From positions 1 to 64,000 of the forward strand of contig CAJLTE010000006.1 in the NCBI GenBank assembly GCA_905209435.1: a stretch of 64,000 bases of DNA, written 5' to 3'. Both the position numbers and the translations under genes were made by a program. Source of the DNA: an uncultured Blautia sp. (GTDB lineage: Bacteria > Bacillota_A > Clostridia > Lachnospirales > Lachnospiraceae). A model generated the notes under the pieces. It did no database searches. It was not told the DNA's origin and saw nothing but the letters and a program-made list of their open reading frames with translations. The first letter of the stretch is position 1; each line of letters starts with the position of its first letter. Positions 15,609-23,230 of this stretch are shown piece after piece.

Positions 15609-16451
15609 ATGCTGAAAATCAGTCATTTAAAGAAGAATTATAAAGACTTTTCACTGGACTGTTCCATGGAAGTACAGCCGGGAATGATCACCGGACTGAT
15701 CGGGAAAAATGGTTCCGGGAAATCTACCACATTTAAAGCCATACTGGGTCTGATCCGCCCGGATGGAGGCAGAATTGAATTGCTTGGAAAGAAGACTACT
15801 ACAGACATCGCACCAGAGGTTAAGCAGAAACTGGGAGTTGTATTCGCTGACTCCGGATTTAGTATGTACCTCACTACAACAGGTGTGGCGAACATTTTGG
15901 AGAATACTTATCAGAACTTTGACAGGGCAGAATTTCTGGAACAATGCAGCAGATTCCACCTGCCGGAAGATAAGAAGATCAAAGATTTTTCCACAGGAAT
16001 GAAGGCCAAGTTAAAAGTTCTGGTGGCATTGAGCCATAAGGCAGAACTGCTGATTCTGGATGAGCCGACAGTGGGGCTGGATGTAGTTGCCAGAGATGAA
16101 GTACTGACTATGCTGCGGGAATATATGGAGAAGAATGAGAACAGTGCCATTCTGATCAGTTCCCATATATCATCAGACCTGGAGAACCTTTGTGATGATC
16201 TTTATATGATACACAATGGAAAGATTATTCTTCATGAGGATACAGATGTGCTCCTTGCAGACTATGCAGTCCTTAAAGTATCTGAAGATGCATATGGAAA
16301 GATAGAGAGACAATATATTCTGAAGACAAAGAACGAACCTTACGGGTACAGTTGCCTGACAAACCAGAAACAGTTTTACCTGGAAAATTACCCGAATATC
16401 GCAGTTGAGAACGGCAGAATCGATGATCTGATCGTGATGATGGAGGACTAA
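15609..16451 (+). CDS. ABC transporter ATPase (ABC-2/YtrB type)
   Basis: A 280-aa ATP-binding subunit. Walker A is GKNGSGKS (32-39), the signature is the degenerate FSTGM seen in this exporter class, and Walker B is LLILDEPTVGLD. Residues after about 215 form a variable tail that often contacts the permease. In the YtrA/Bcr-type operons of Firmicutes such pumps export antimicrobial peptides, bacitracin-like compounds or lipids; the cargo here is unknown. It is translationally close to both neighbours (2 and 3 bases). Confidence 0.92.
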   Translation: MLKISHLKKNYKDFSLDCSMEVQPGMITGLIGKNGSGKSTTFKAILGLIRPDGGRIELLGKKTTTDIAPEVKQKLGVVFADSGFSMYLTTTGVANILENTYQNFDRAEFLEQCSRFHLPEDKKIKDFSTGMKAKLKVLVALSHKAELLILDEPTVGLDVVARDEVLTMLREYMEKNENSAILISSHISSDLENLCDDLYMIHNGKIILHEDTDVLLADYAVLKVSEDAYGKIERQYILKTKNEPYGYSCLTNQKQFYLENYPNIAVENGRIDDLIVMMED

Positions 16452-16454
16452 GGT

Positions 16455-17105
16455 ATGAGAGGATTAGTTGTAAAAGATATTGAGCTGATGAAACAGCAAA
16501 AACAGTTTTTTATTTTAGTTCTGGTAATGGGAGTTGTGCTGAATCTGCTGGGAAATTCGTCAAGTGGATTTGCTACGGGATATTTTACGATTATTACGGC
16601 GCTCTTTACGGTTACAACAATGAGTTATGATGAATTTGATAACGGAATGGCATTTCTTATGACACTTCCGATAAGCAGAAAAGAGTATGTAAAAGAGAAA
16701 TATTTTCTTGGAATCGGTCTGACAGGTGTGGCATGGGTAATTGCTGTTGTTCTGGCAATAATCTGTAATTTTACAGCGCACAAAGGCCGTGATATGAGTG
16801 ACATTCTTGCCGGCGGCACTGCGATGATCTGTATTGCATTTCTGATGCTTGCAGTAATTATTCCCATGAGTATCTATTATGGAGTGGAAAAAGGACGCCA
16901 GATAGCGATTGTATTGTGGATTATTCTTATTGCAGTAATCTATGCACTGACTAAAAGTGCAGTCATTTCCGAGAGCATGATCGATGCCTGGCTTGGAGGC
17001 ACAAATCTTGGAAAAACATTCTTTATCACGGCATTTATCACTGTTATGAGTTATCTGAGCTCCTGGCGGATCAGTGAGCAGTTAATGGAGAAAAAGGAAT
17101 TTTAA
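16455..17105 (+). CDS. ABC-2 family permease
   Basis: A 216-aa protein with six hydrophobic helices, starting three bases after the ATPase stop. The motif MSYDEFDNGMAFLMTLPISRKEYVKEKY, read in two pieces around MAFLM, is characteristic of ABC-2 transporter membrane subunits in GntR-ABC operons. It forms the channel of the exporter. It is the last gene of the operon; no clear terminator follows before the riboswitch region. Confidence 0.88.
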   Translation: MRGLVVKDIELMKQQKQFFILVLVMGVVLNLLGNSSSGFATGYFTIITALFTVTTMSYDEFDNGMAFLMTLPISRKEYVKEKYFLGIGLTGVAWVIAVVLAIICNFTAHKGRDMSDILAGGTAMICIAFLMLAVIIPMSIYYGVEKGRQIAIVLWIILIAVIYALTKSAVISESMIDAWLGGTNLGKTFFITAFITVMSYLSSWRISEQLMEKKEF

Positions 17106-17277
17106 GACCTTGGGATCAGACTTTGCTGTATATATTGTAATATGATATTTTGCGTATATTTTGTGCAGAAAGTGTTGAAAAAATGTATTTTATAATGAAA
17201 ACTATATCATAAATATACAGTGGAAAATGACAAATATGAAGAACCGGGGAAAGTGGATTCAGTTTGTAAAAATTCAG

Positions 17278-17306
17278 TTATAATTAACAAATCAGTGTGC
17301 TAGAAT
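17278..17306 (+). promoter_or_regulatory. Possible promoter for the riboswitch transcript
   Basis: TTATAA (17278-17283), 17 bases, and TAGAAT (17301-17306) preceded by TGC, an extended -10 form. The 17106-17277 stretch is AT-rich with no gene. Confidence 0.35.
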
Positions 17307-17324
17307 CAATATCAGCGTAATTGA

Positions 17325-17480
17325 ATAGCTGTTGAGTGAACAGTGTCATATTCAAGTGTTTTGCGTATGATACTGCGAGAGGGAATCAGGTAAAATGCCT
17401 GAACGGTTGCGGCCACTGTATACAGAAAAAAACGGATTTCAATATGCCATTGCATAAATTTATGTGGAAAGGCAACCTCT
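17325..17480 (+). promoter_or_regulatory. Cobalamin riboswitch (3' end apparently lost)
   Basis: The core AGGGAATC, AGGTAAAATGCCTG, AACGGTTGCGG, CCACTGTA (17379-17420) follows the conserved cobalamin aptamer order GGGAA-GGTG-AA-CC-CGC-ACTGT. A stem GTGTCATA/TATGATAC flanks it on the 5' side, and GCCATTG...TGGAAAGGC (17446-17473) fits the P7-P11 part. The usual 3' B12 box (AGNCAGGAGACCTGCC-like) is not intact; only ACCTCTGCC remains before permease codons begin. It should once have switched a B12-uptake operon off at high cobalamin. Confidence 0.8.
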
Positions 17481-18059
17481 GCCAAGCTGATCCTTGCCGG
17501 AATGGCAGTCAGTGCGGTGTGCTCTGCTTTTTCAAATTTTGTTATCTATATCACTAATGATAAATCTGCGGCAACAGAAGTTATGAAATGGAGCATGGGA
17601 AGCCTTGCAGGGGCAAGTTGGAGCAGAGTATGGGTAATGCTTCCTGTCACTCTGGTATGTGTGATCATTTTCTGGACACAGTACCGGAATCTCAATCTGA
17701 TGCTTCTTGGCGATGAGGTGTCCATTACACTGGGAACGGATCTGCACAGGTTGAGAACGTTTTATCTGATCATTGCATCAGTAATGATCGGATTTGCTGT
17801 ATATTGCGCAGGAGTGATCGGGTTCGTAGGACTGGTAATTCCGCATGTGGTCAGAATCCTTTTTGGAACAGATCACAGAAGATTACTGCCATTAAGTGCA
17901 CTGCTTGGCGCATCTTTCTTGATCTGGTGCGATGTGGCATGCCGTGTGATCCTGAAGAACTCCGAGATGCCAATCGGTGTGCTGGTATCTATTATCGGTG
18001 CTCCATGCTTTATTTATCTGCTTGTGCGGAAATCCTATGGATTTGGAGGTAGTAAGTAA
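17481..18059 (+). pseudogene. FecCD-type permease, N-terminal half deleted (BtuC-like)
   Basis: The open frame encodes only the second half of a B12/siderophore permease: KLILAGMAVSAV, then VMKWSMGSLAG, LGTDLHRLR, GVIGFVGLVIPHVVR and GTDHRRLLPLSALLGA are all conserved FecCD blocks. About 190 residues remain of the usual 330-350, so roughly five of ten helices are gone. Homology begins right where the riboswitch ends, and no ribosome site precedes the first ATG at 17502. The binding-protein gene expected upstream is also absent. A single deletion from inside the riboswitch to mid-permease explains this. It overlaps the ATPase gene by one base. Confidence 0.82.
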
Positions 18060-18814
18060 TGAAGATCACTACAGAAGACATTCAGGTCGGATTTCACGCC
18101 AGACAGATTCTGAAAGGCATTTCCATAGAGTCAAAGGATAAGGAACTGGTAGGGATTATCGGACCAAACGGAAGCGGAAAGTCTACATTATTAAAATGCA
18201 TCTACCGTATTCTGAAGCCAGACGCAGGCGTTGTCTATCTGGACGGCGAAGAACTCCATTCCATGAGTGTAAAAAGCTCTGCCAGAAAAATGGCAGTTGT
18301 GGCACAGCACAATTACTATAACTTTGACTTTACCGTGCGGGAAGTGGTATTGATGGGACGTGCACCTCACAAGAAAACTCTGGAGAGGGACAATGCGAAG
18401 GATTATCAGATCGTTGAGGAAGCATTGAAAACAGTACAGATGGAAGCATTTGCAGACCGTACATTCTCCACTCTGTCAGGCGGCGAGCAGCAGAGAGTTA
18501 TTCTGGCAAGAGCACTTGCACAGCAGACACCTGCGCTGATTCTTGACGAGCCGACCAACCATCTGGACATCACACACCAGATCATGTTAATGGAACTGGT
18601 AAAGAAGCTCAATGTAACCGTAATCTCAGCCATCCATGATCTGAACATTGCGGCGGCATACTGCGATAAGATTTATGTATTGAAAGATGGTGTGCTCGAG
18701 GGTTATGGAACCCCGCAGGAAGTACTTACTCCGGAACTGATCAAAAGGATTTACCGGGTAGACGCGGAAGTTGTAAATGATAGCCGCGGAAAAATGCATA
18801 TTTTGTTTTTATAA
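18059..18814 (+). CDS. Cobalamin/iron-chelate ABC transporter ATPase
   Basis: A 251-aa BtuD/FecE-type ATPase. Walker A is GPNGSGKST (35-43), the signature is LSGGEQQR, Walker B is ALILDEPTNHLD, and the H-loop is AIHDLN, all intact. The riboswitch context points to vitamin B12 as the original cargo, though the same family serves siderophores and heme. Its start overlaps the permease stop (TAATG). Because the permease is halved and no binding protein is present, this ATPase probably has no working partner here unless it serves another transporter. Confidence 0.88.
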   Translation: MKITTEDIQVGFHARQILKGISIESKDKELVGIIGPNGSGKSTLLKCIYRILKPDAGVVYLDGEELHSMSVKSSARKMAVVAQHNYYNFDFTVREVVLMGRAPHKKTLERDNAKDYQIVEEALKTVQMEAFADRTFSTLSGGEQQRVILARALAQQTPALILDEPTNHLDITHQIMLMELVKKLNVTVISAIHDLNIAAAYCDKIYVLKDGVLEGYGTPQEVLTPELIKRIYRVDAEVVNDSRGKMHILFL

Positions 18815-18848
18815 TATAGAACGATTGCAGCAAAATATTGAGATATGA

Positions 18849-18884
18849 CAGGTCAGAGTCAGGGAAATTTTTGACTCTGACCTG
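18849..18884 (+). repeat. Perfect 13-bp inverted repeat before the CGGC gene
   Basis: CAGGTCAGAGTCA (18849-18861) pairs exactly with TGACTCTGACCTG (18872-18884). No T-run follows (GTTGCATATGG instead), and the CGGC ribosome site starts a few bases later. It may be an operator or an RNA stem rather than a terminator. Confidence 0.7.
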
Positions 18885-18903
18885 TTGCATATGGAGGAAA
18901 AAG

Positions 18904-19257
18904 ATGAATAAGATAGGAATTTTAACCTGCATCCATTCTAATAATGTATGTGCCAGAGTCGGATGCCTCTCTGCATTTCAGAACAGAATCGATTTCTTTC
19001 AGGATTACCCGGAAGACACTTATCTGGCAGCAATGATGACCTGTAACGGATGCAAAGGAGCCAACCCGACAGAACCCACAGAAGATAAAGGAATCCTGGA
19101 AAAAATCGACAGACTGGTCAGTGAAAAGATCAGCACCATCCACGTAGGCGTCTGTCGCCTCCCGGATGGAAAACATGAATGCCCCAGAATGACGCAGATC
19201 TGCGATATGATAGAAGAACGCGGAATCAGAGTGATCAGAGGAACACATAAAGAATAA
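18904..19257 (+). CDS. CGGC-domain protein
   Basis: A 117-aa protein of the CGGC family, rich in conserved cysteines: Cys9, Cys17, Cys21, the TCNGCKG motif near residue 48, and later GVCRLPDGKHECPRM. Such proteins are thought to bind metal, but no function is established. The ATG follows TGGAGGAAAAAG at a good distance; a longer frame from 18838 would run through the inverted repeat and is rejected. It follows the B12 remnant; whether it shares that transcript is unclear. A MITE-like insertion lies directly after it. Confidence 0.85.
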   Translation: MNKIGILTCIHSNNVCARVGCLSAFQNRIDFFQDYPEDTYLAAMMTCNGCKGANPTEPTEDKGILEKIDRLVSEKISTIHVGVCRLPDGKHECPRMTQICDMIEERGIRVIRGTHKE

Positions 19258-19272
19258 AAAAGTCTACATGCA

Positions 19273-19417
19273 GTTACTGTTCACAGGTAATATCCCGCGA
19301 GGTGTTTTTTGTGAGCGAAGGTCACAGAAAACCCGAGACATACCGCGCGAATTTATGCGATTAGCATAAATTCTGTGCATCGCGAAGCGTGTTACTGGGC
19401 ACGGAGTGAACAGTAAC
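19273..19417. mobile_element. MITE-like element with 12-bp terminal inverted repeats and target duplication
   Basis: The ends GTTACTGTTCAC (19273-19284) and GTGAACAGTAAC (19406-19417) are perfect inverted repeats. The same eight bases TACATGCA lie immediately outside on both sides (19265-19272 and 19418-19425), and a ninth base C also matches, as expected for a target-site duplication. Inside is a further hairpin GAATTTATGC/GCATAAATTC (19349-19358, 19364-19373). It has no gene and would need a transposase from elsewhere. It inserted between the CGGC gene and its terminator. Confidence 0.8.
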
Positions 19418-19448
19418 TACATGCAATTTATAAAATAAAAAGAGTATA

Positions 19449-19524
19449 AAATGCCTTGAAAATAAAGGAGAGTAATGCTAACATAAGTACAAAGCATATT
19501 TCTCTTATATTTCAAGGCATTTTT
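19449..19524 (+). terminator. Long hairpin terminator after the MITE
   Basis: AAATGCCTTGAA (19449-19460) pairs with TTCAAGGCATTT (19511-19522), followed by TTTT overlap; a weaker inner pairing extends it. It was probably the terminator of the CGGC gene before the insertion. Confidence 0.65.
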
Positions 19525-19661
19525 GCCGTCTGATTATTCTAATCTCATTTCAGAAATCCATGCTTTTAATTCCAATCAATTATGAAAAAGCAGGAGCTGA
19601 GAAGTGATAAGGATAGTACAATACGTTCTTTGACTCCTGCACAAAACAGGAGGGACTGACA

Positions 19662-20226
19662 ATGACAAAAAGAAAGAACAAAAAAGTTACTGTGAAAAGA
19701 ACTCGGTTGAAAGACAACACAGTAACTGCAAACCGCAAGTACAAAGATACCGTATTCCGCATGCTGTTTTCATACATGTCGCTGTATAATGCAATCAATG
19801 AAACTGCCTACACCGATGCATCTCAATAAAAAATTGATAGAAGAGTGCAAGACTTTAAGAGAATATGCTCAGTATGTAGATAAAGTGCGCAGATATTCTT
19901 GTGAAATGAATCTGAATACGGCCGTAGAGCGTGCAGTAAGCGAGAGTATTCAGGAAGGTATTCTGAAAGAATTTCTGCAAAAGAATAGGGCGGAGATTAT
20001 CGCTATGAGTATATTTGAGTATAACGAAGAAGAGGAAAAAAGAAAACTCAGGAAAGCGGAGTATGAAGCTGGAATGGCAGAGGGAGTAATGAAAACTAAA
20101 AAAGAAACAGCGATTTCATTTGCTGAAATGGGACTGTCCGTGCAGCAGATTGCTCAGGGAATAAAAGAAGAAGAAAAGACTGTACATAAGTGGTTGAACG
20201 AAAAAAAGGATATAAAAGCCATATAA
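19662..20226 (+). pseudogene. Rpn/PD-(D/E)XK nuclease-family transposase, internally deleted and frameshifted
   Basis: The 5' part (19662-19829) reads MTKRKNKK... then KYKDTVFRMLFS and SLYNAINETAYTDASQ and stops; this is the start of Rpn-type proteins. The 3' part, in another frame from about 19812, reads LNKKLIEECKTLREYAQYVDKV and MNLNTAVERAVSES, IFEYNEEEE, the usual C-terminal region. The nuclease core expected between (roughly 130-150 residues) is missing. RBS AGGAGGGACTGAC is intact. Products would be inactive. Rpn proteins promote recombination and are often found in several copies in gut Firmicutes. Confidence 0.75.
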
Positions 20227-20243
20227 TGAAAATAATGGAAGAT

Positions 20244-20276
20244 GAGTCCACATTAACTGTAAATGTGGACTCTTTT
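20244..20276 (+). terminator. Terminator after the Rpn remnant
   Basis: GAGTCCACATT (20244-20254) pairs with AATGTGGACTC (20262-20272), followed by TTTTGG. Confidence 0.85.
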
Positions 20277-20423
20277 GGACTAAATGAACACATAAAAACA
20301 GAACCCTATTGGATTTATCTATATCAGTATGTTAAAATAATTAGTTGATAAAGAACTTTAACAGATAGAGTGATAAGAAATAATTACTGATTTTATAAAG
20401 AAAAAGGAGCTTTTAAATACACT

Positions 20424-23195
20424 ATGGAGAAACTTGTTGTAGGTATCCTTGCGCACGTAGATGCTGGTAAGACTACGTTGTCAGAGGGGATTTTGTATTT
20501 GACCGGAAAGATTCGTAAGCTGGGACGGGTGGATCATAAGGATGCATATCTTGACACTTATAACCTGGAACGGGAACGTGGGATTACGATTTTTTCTAAG
20601 CAGGCGGAGTTTGAACTGGGAAACAGGGGGATAACTTTGCTGGATACGCCGGGGCATGTGGATTTCTCGGCGGAGATGGAGCGGACGCTGCAGGTTCTGG
20701 ATTATGCGATTCTTGTGATCAATGGAGCAGATGGTGTGCAAGGACACACTATGACGTTATGGAGACTTCTGGCGAGATACCAGATTCCGACATTTCTGTT
20801 TATCAATAAAATGGACCAGGATGGAACGGATAAAGAGAAACTTCTGGCTGAATTAAAGAAGAGATTAAGCGATAATTGTGTTGATTTCACCTGGGAAAAT
20901 ACAAATGAAACAGAAAGTTCAAAGGCACAATTTCTGGAAGACGTTTCCGTCTGCGATGAAGAATTGCTTGAAAAATATCTGGAAACAGAGGAAATATCAA
21001 CATCAGATATCCGAAAAGTGATCAAGGAACGAAAACTTTTCCCATGTTTCTTCGGCTCTGCGCTGAAAATGACAGGTGTAGAAGAATTTCTCCATGGTCT
21101 GGAAAAATACTGTGAGCCCCCGGAATATCCGTCAGAATTTGGTGCGAAAGTATTCAAGATTGCCAGAGATGATCAGGGCAACCGTTTGAGCTATATGAAG
21201 ATTACCGGTGGAACTCTAAAGGTAAAGGAACTTCTCACAGATACAGAAAAAGCAGACCAGATCCGCATCTATTCCGGTGCGAAATTTGAACTTGCAAAAG
21301 AGGCTCCTGCCGGAACCATCTGCGCAGTGACAGGGCTTTCTCAGACACATCCGGGACAGGGATTTGGAATAGAACAGGAATCCGAGATGCCGGTTCTGGA
21401 GCCTGTATTAAATTACAGAATTCTGCTTCCGGAAGACTGTGACGTTCACCAGATGCTGAAGAAGCTCAAAGAACTGGAAGAGGAGGAACCTGAGCTTCAT
21501 ATTGTATGGAATGAGCAGCTTGGAGAAATCCATGCCATGTTGATGGGCGAGGTTCAGATCGAGATATTAAAGCATTTGATCTGGGAACGCTTTCACGTAG
21601 CAGTAGAATTTGGTACAGGGAATATTGTATATAAAGAAACCATCGCAGAGCCTGTAGAGGGTGTAGGACATTTTGAACCGTTGCGCCATTATGCGGAAGT
21701 ACACCTGCTTCTGGAACCAGGAGAGCCGGGAAGTGGTCTGCAGTTCTTTACTGCATGCAGTGAAGATGTGCTGGATCGTAACTGGCAGCGACTGATCCTG
21801 ACTCATCTGGAAGAACGGGATCATCCGGGAGTATTAACTGGTTCTCCGATCACAGATATGCAGATTACGCTGATCACAGGACGTGCTCATCTGAAGCATA
21901 CAGAAGGTGGAGATTTCAGACAGGCCACATACAGGGCTGTGCGTCAGGGCTTAAAGAAAGCAAAGAGTGTTCTGCTTGAGCCGTATTATGAGTTCAGACT
22001 TGAGATTCCGGGAGATATGATCGGACGTGCCATGACTGATATTCAGAAAATGAATGGAACTTTCCGGCAGCCGGAAGCAGATGAGGATGATATGATGGTG
22101 CTGAGAGGAAGTGCACCAGTATCTACGATGCGCGATTACCAGACACAGGTTACATCCTATACAAAAGGACGCGGCAGATTGTTCTGTTCGTTAAAAGGAT
22201 ATGCACCATGTCAGAATCAGGATGAAATTGTTGATGAGATCGGATATGATTCTGAACGGGATCTGGATAATCCGACTGGTTCTGTATTCTGTGCTCATGG
22301 AGCCGGATTCGTGGTACCGTGGTATGAAGTGGAAGATTATATGCACTTAGAGGGTGTAGATGAATCTGAACTGAGTGGCAGTATATCTGATGGAGAAGGA
22401 TACGGAACAGGAAACGGAGGAGCCGGCGGTGGATTTTTAGGTGGTTCCGGAACTGCAGGACAGGGAAAAAACAGGAATAGCAGCAATCAGGCAGATTCGG
22501 GATATCGTCCACCTAAGAATGCAGGTGTAGGCAGCTATGAAGACGAAGAAGAGCTGAAAGCAATCTTTGAGCGCACATTTGGACCGGTTAAGCGATACAA
22601 AGAGCCACAGTTTAAACGGACATTTTCTTCCAGATCCGACAGCGGAAGTTATTACCGCAACAGTTCTTCAGTCAGGAAGAAAGAGAAAGAATATCTTCTT
22701 GTAGATGGTTATAATATTATTTATGCATGGGAAGATCTGAAGGAACTGGCAGATGCGAATCTTCATGCAGCACAAACAAAATTAATGGATATTTTGAGCA
22801 ATTATCAGGGATTTAAGAAATGTACATTGATTCTTGTATTTGATGCATACAAAGTAGAAGGTCATGTGGAGGAAGTGATTACTTATCACAATATTCACGT
22901 AGTTTACACCAAAGAAGCCGAAACTGCAGATCAGTATATTGAGAAAACTGTCCATAAGATTGGCCGTGAAAATCAGGTAACAGTAGCTACATCCGATGGA
23001 CTGGAGCAGATCATTATTATGGGGCAGGGTGCTCACCGTATGTCCGCAAGAGGGCTGCGTGATGAAATAAAAGCTACAGAAAACCAGATTCGTCAGCAAT
23101 GGCATGAGAAACGTCAGAGCAGTAAGAATTATCTGATTGATAATATTTCTGATGAAATGGCGCAATATATGAAAGAAAAGAGACTTGAAAAGTAA
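20424..23195 (+). CDS. EF-G/TetM-like translational GTPase fused to a YacP/Rae1-like NYN nuclease domain
   Basis: A 923-aa protein. Residues 1 to about 640 are a complete ribosome-binding GTPase of the Tet(M)/EF-G class: G1 AHVDAGKTT (10-18), ERGITI switch I, G3 DTPGHVD, G4 NKMD, then domains II-V. A glycine-rich linker (about 651-685) and basic stretch lead to an NYN domain (about 757-905) beginning LLVDGYNII with Asp761 and Asn764, and including VFDAYKVEG, AETADQYIEK and TVATSDG, as in YacP/Rae1, a ribosome-associated RNase of Bacillus. Tetracycline resistance may be assigned by homology, but the fusion and chromosomal setting suggest another role in stalled translation. AAGGAG is 14 bases before the ATG, somewhat far. 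Confidence 0.9.
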   Translation: MEKLVVGILAHVDAGKTTLSEGILYLTGKIRKLGRVDHKDAYLDTYNLERERGITIFSKQAEFELGNRGITLLDTPGHVDFSAEMERTLQVLDYAILVINGADGVQGHTMTLWRLLARYQIPTFLFINKMDQDGTDKEKLLAELKKRLSDNCVDFTWENTNETESSKAQFLEDVSVCDEELLEKYLETEEISTSDIRKVIKERKLFPCFFGSALKMTGVEEFLHGLEKYCEPPEYPSEFGAKVFKIARDDQGNRLSYMKITGGTLKVKELLTDTEKADQIRIYSGAKFELAKEAPAGTICAVTGLSQTHPGQGFGIEQESEMPVLEPVLNYRILLPEDCDVHQMLKKLKELEEEEPELHIVWNEQLGEIHAMLMGEVQIEILKHLIWERFHVAVEFGTGNIVYKETIAEPVEGVGHFEPLRHYAEVHLLLEPGEPGSGLQFFTACSEDVLDRNWQRLILTHLEERDHPGVLTGSPITDMQITLITGRAHLKHTEGGDFRQATYRAVRQGLKKAKSVLLEPYYEFRLEIPGDMIGRAMTDIQKMNGTFRQPEADEDDMMVLRGSAPVSTMRDYQTQVTSYTKGRGRLFCSLKGYAPCQNQDEIVDEIGYDSERDLDNPTGSVFCAHGAGFVVPWYEVEDYMHLEGVDESELSGSISDGEGYGTGNGGAGGGFLGGSGTAGQGKNRNSSNQADSGYRPPKNAGVGSYEDEEELKAIFERTFGPVKRYKEPQFKRTFSSRSDSGSYYRNSSSVRKKEKEYLLVDGYNIIYAWEDLKELADANLHAAQTKLMDILSNYQGFKKCTLILVFDAYKVEGHVEEVITYHNIHVVYTKEAETADQYIEKTVHKIGRENQVTVATSDGLEQIIIMGQGAHRMSARGLRDEIKATENQIRQQWHEKRQSSKNYLIDNISDEMAQYMKEKRLEK

Positions 23196-23230
23196 AAAAG
23201 GACTGGCTGTTAAGCCAGTCCTTTTTCTTC
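23195..23230. terminator. Bidirectional terminator between the GTPase and YhgE genes
   Basis: AAAAAGGACTGGCT pairs with AGCCAGTCCTTTTT around a four-base loop. The stop codon of the reverse-strand YhgE gene (23210-23212) lies inside the loop and arm. Confidence 0.9.

Noticed and set aside
17336..17557. 73-residue open frame across the B12 riboswitch
   Set aside because: It lies over the structured RNA and the start of the permease remnant in another frame; the Cys-rich product looks random.
19789..20226. Intact 145-residue gene inside the Rpn remnant
   Set aside because: Its first residues overlap the other frame of the same gene, and the homologous part begins mid-protein; better explained as the 3' piece of a broken gene.
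20424..23195. Simple tetracycline resistance gene
   Set aside because: The extra NYN domain, chromosomal setting, lack of mobile genes beside it and lack of the known tet leader peptide argue against plain resistance.
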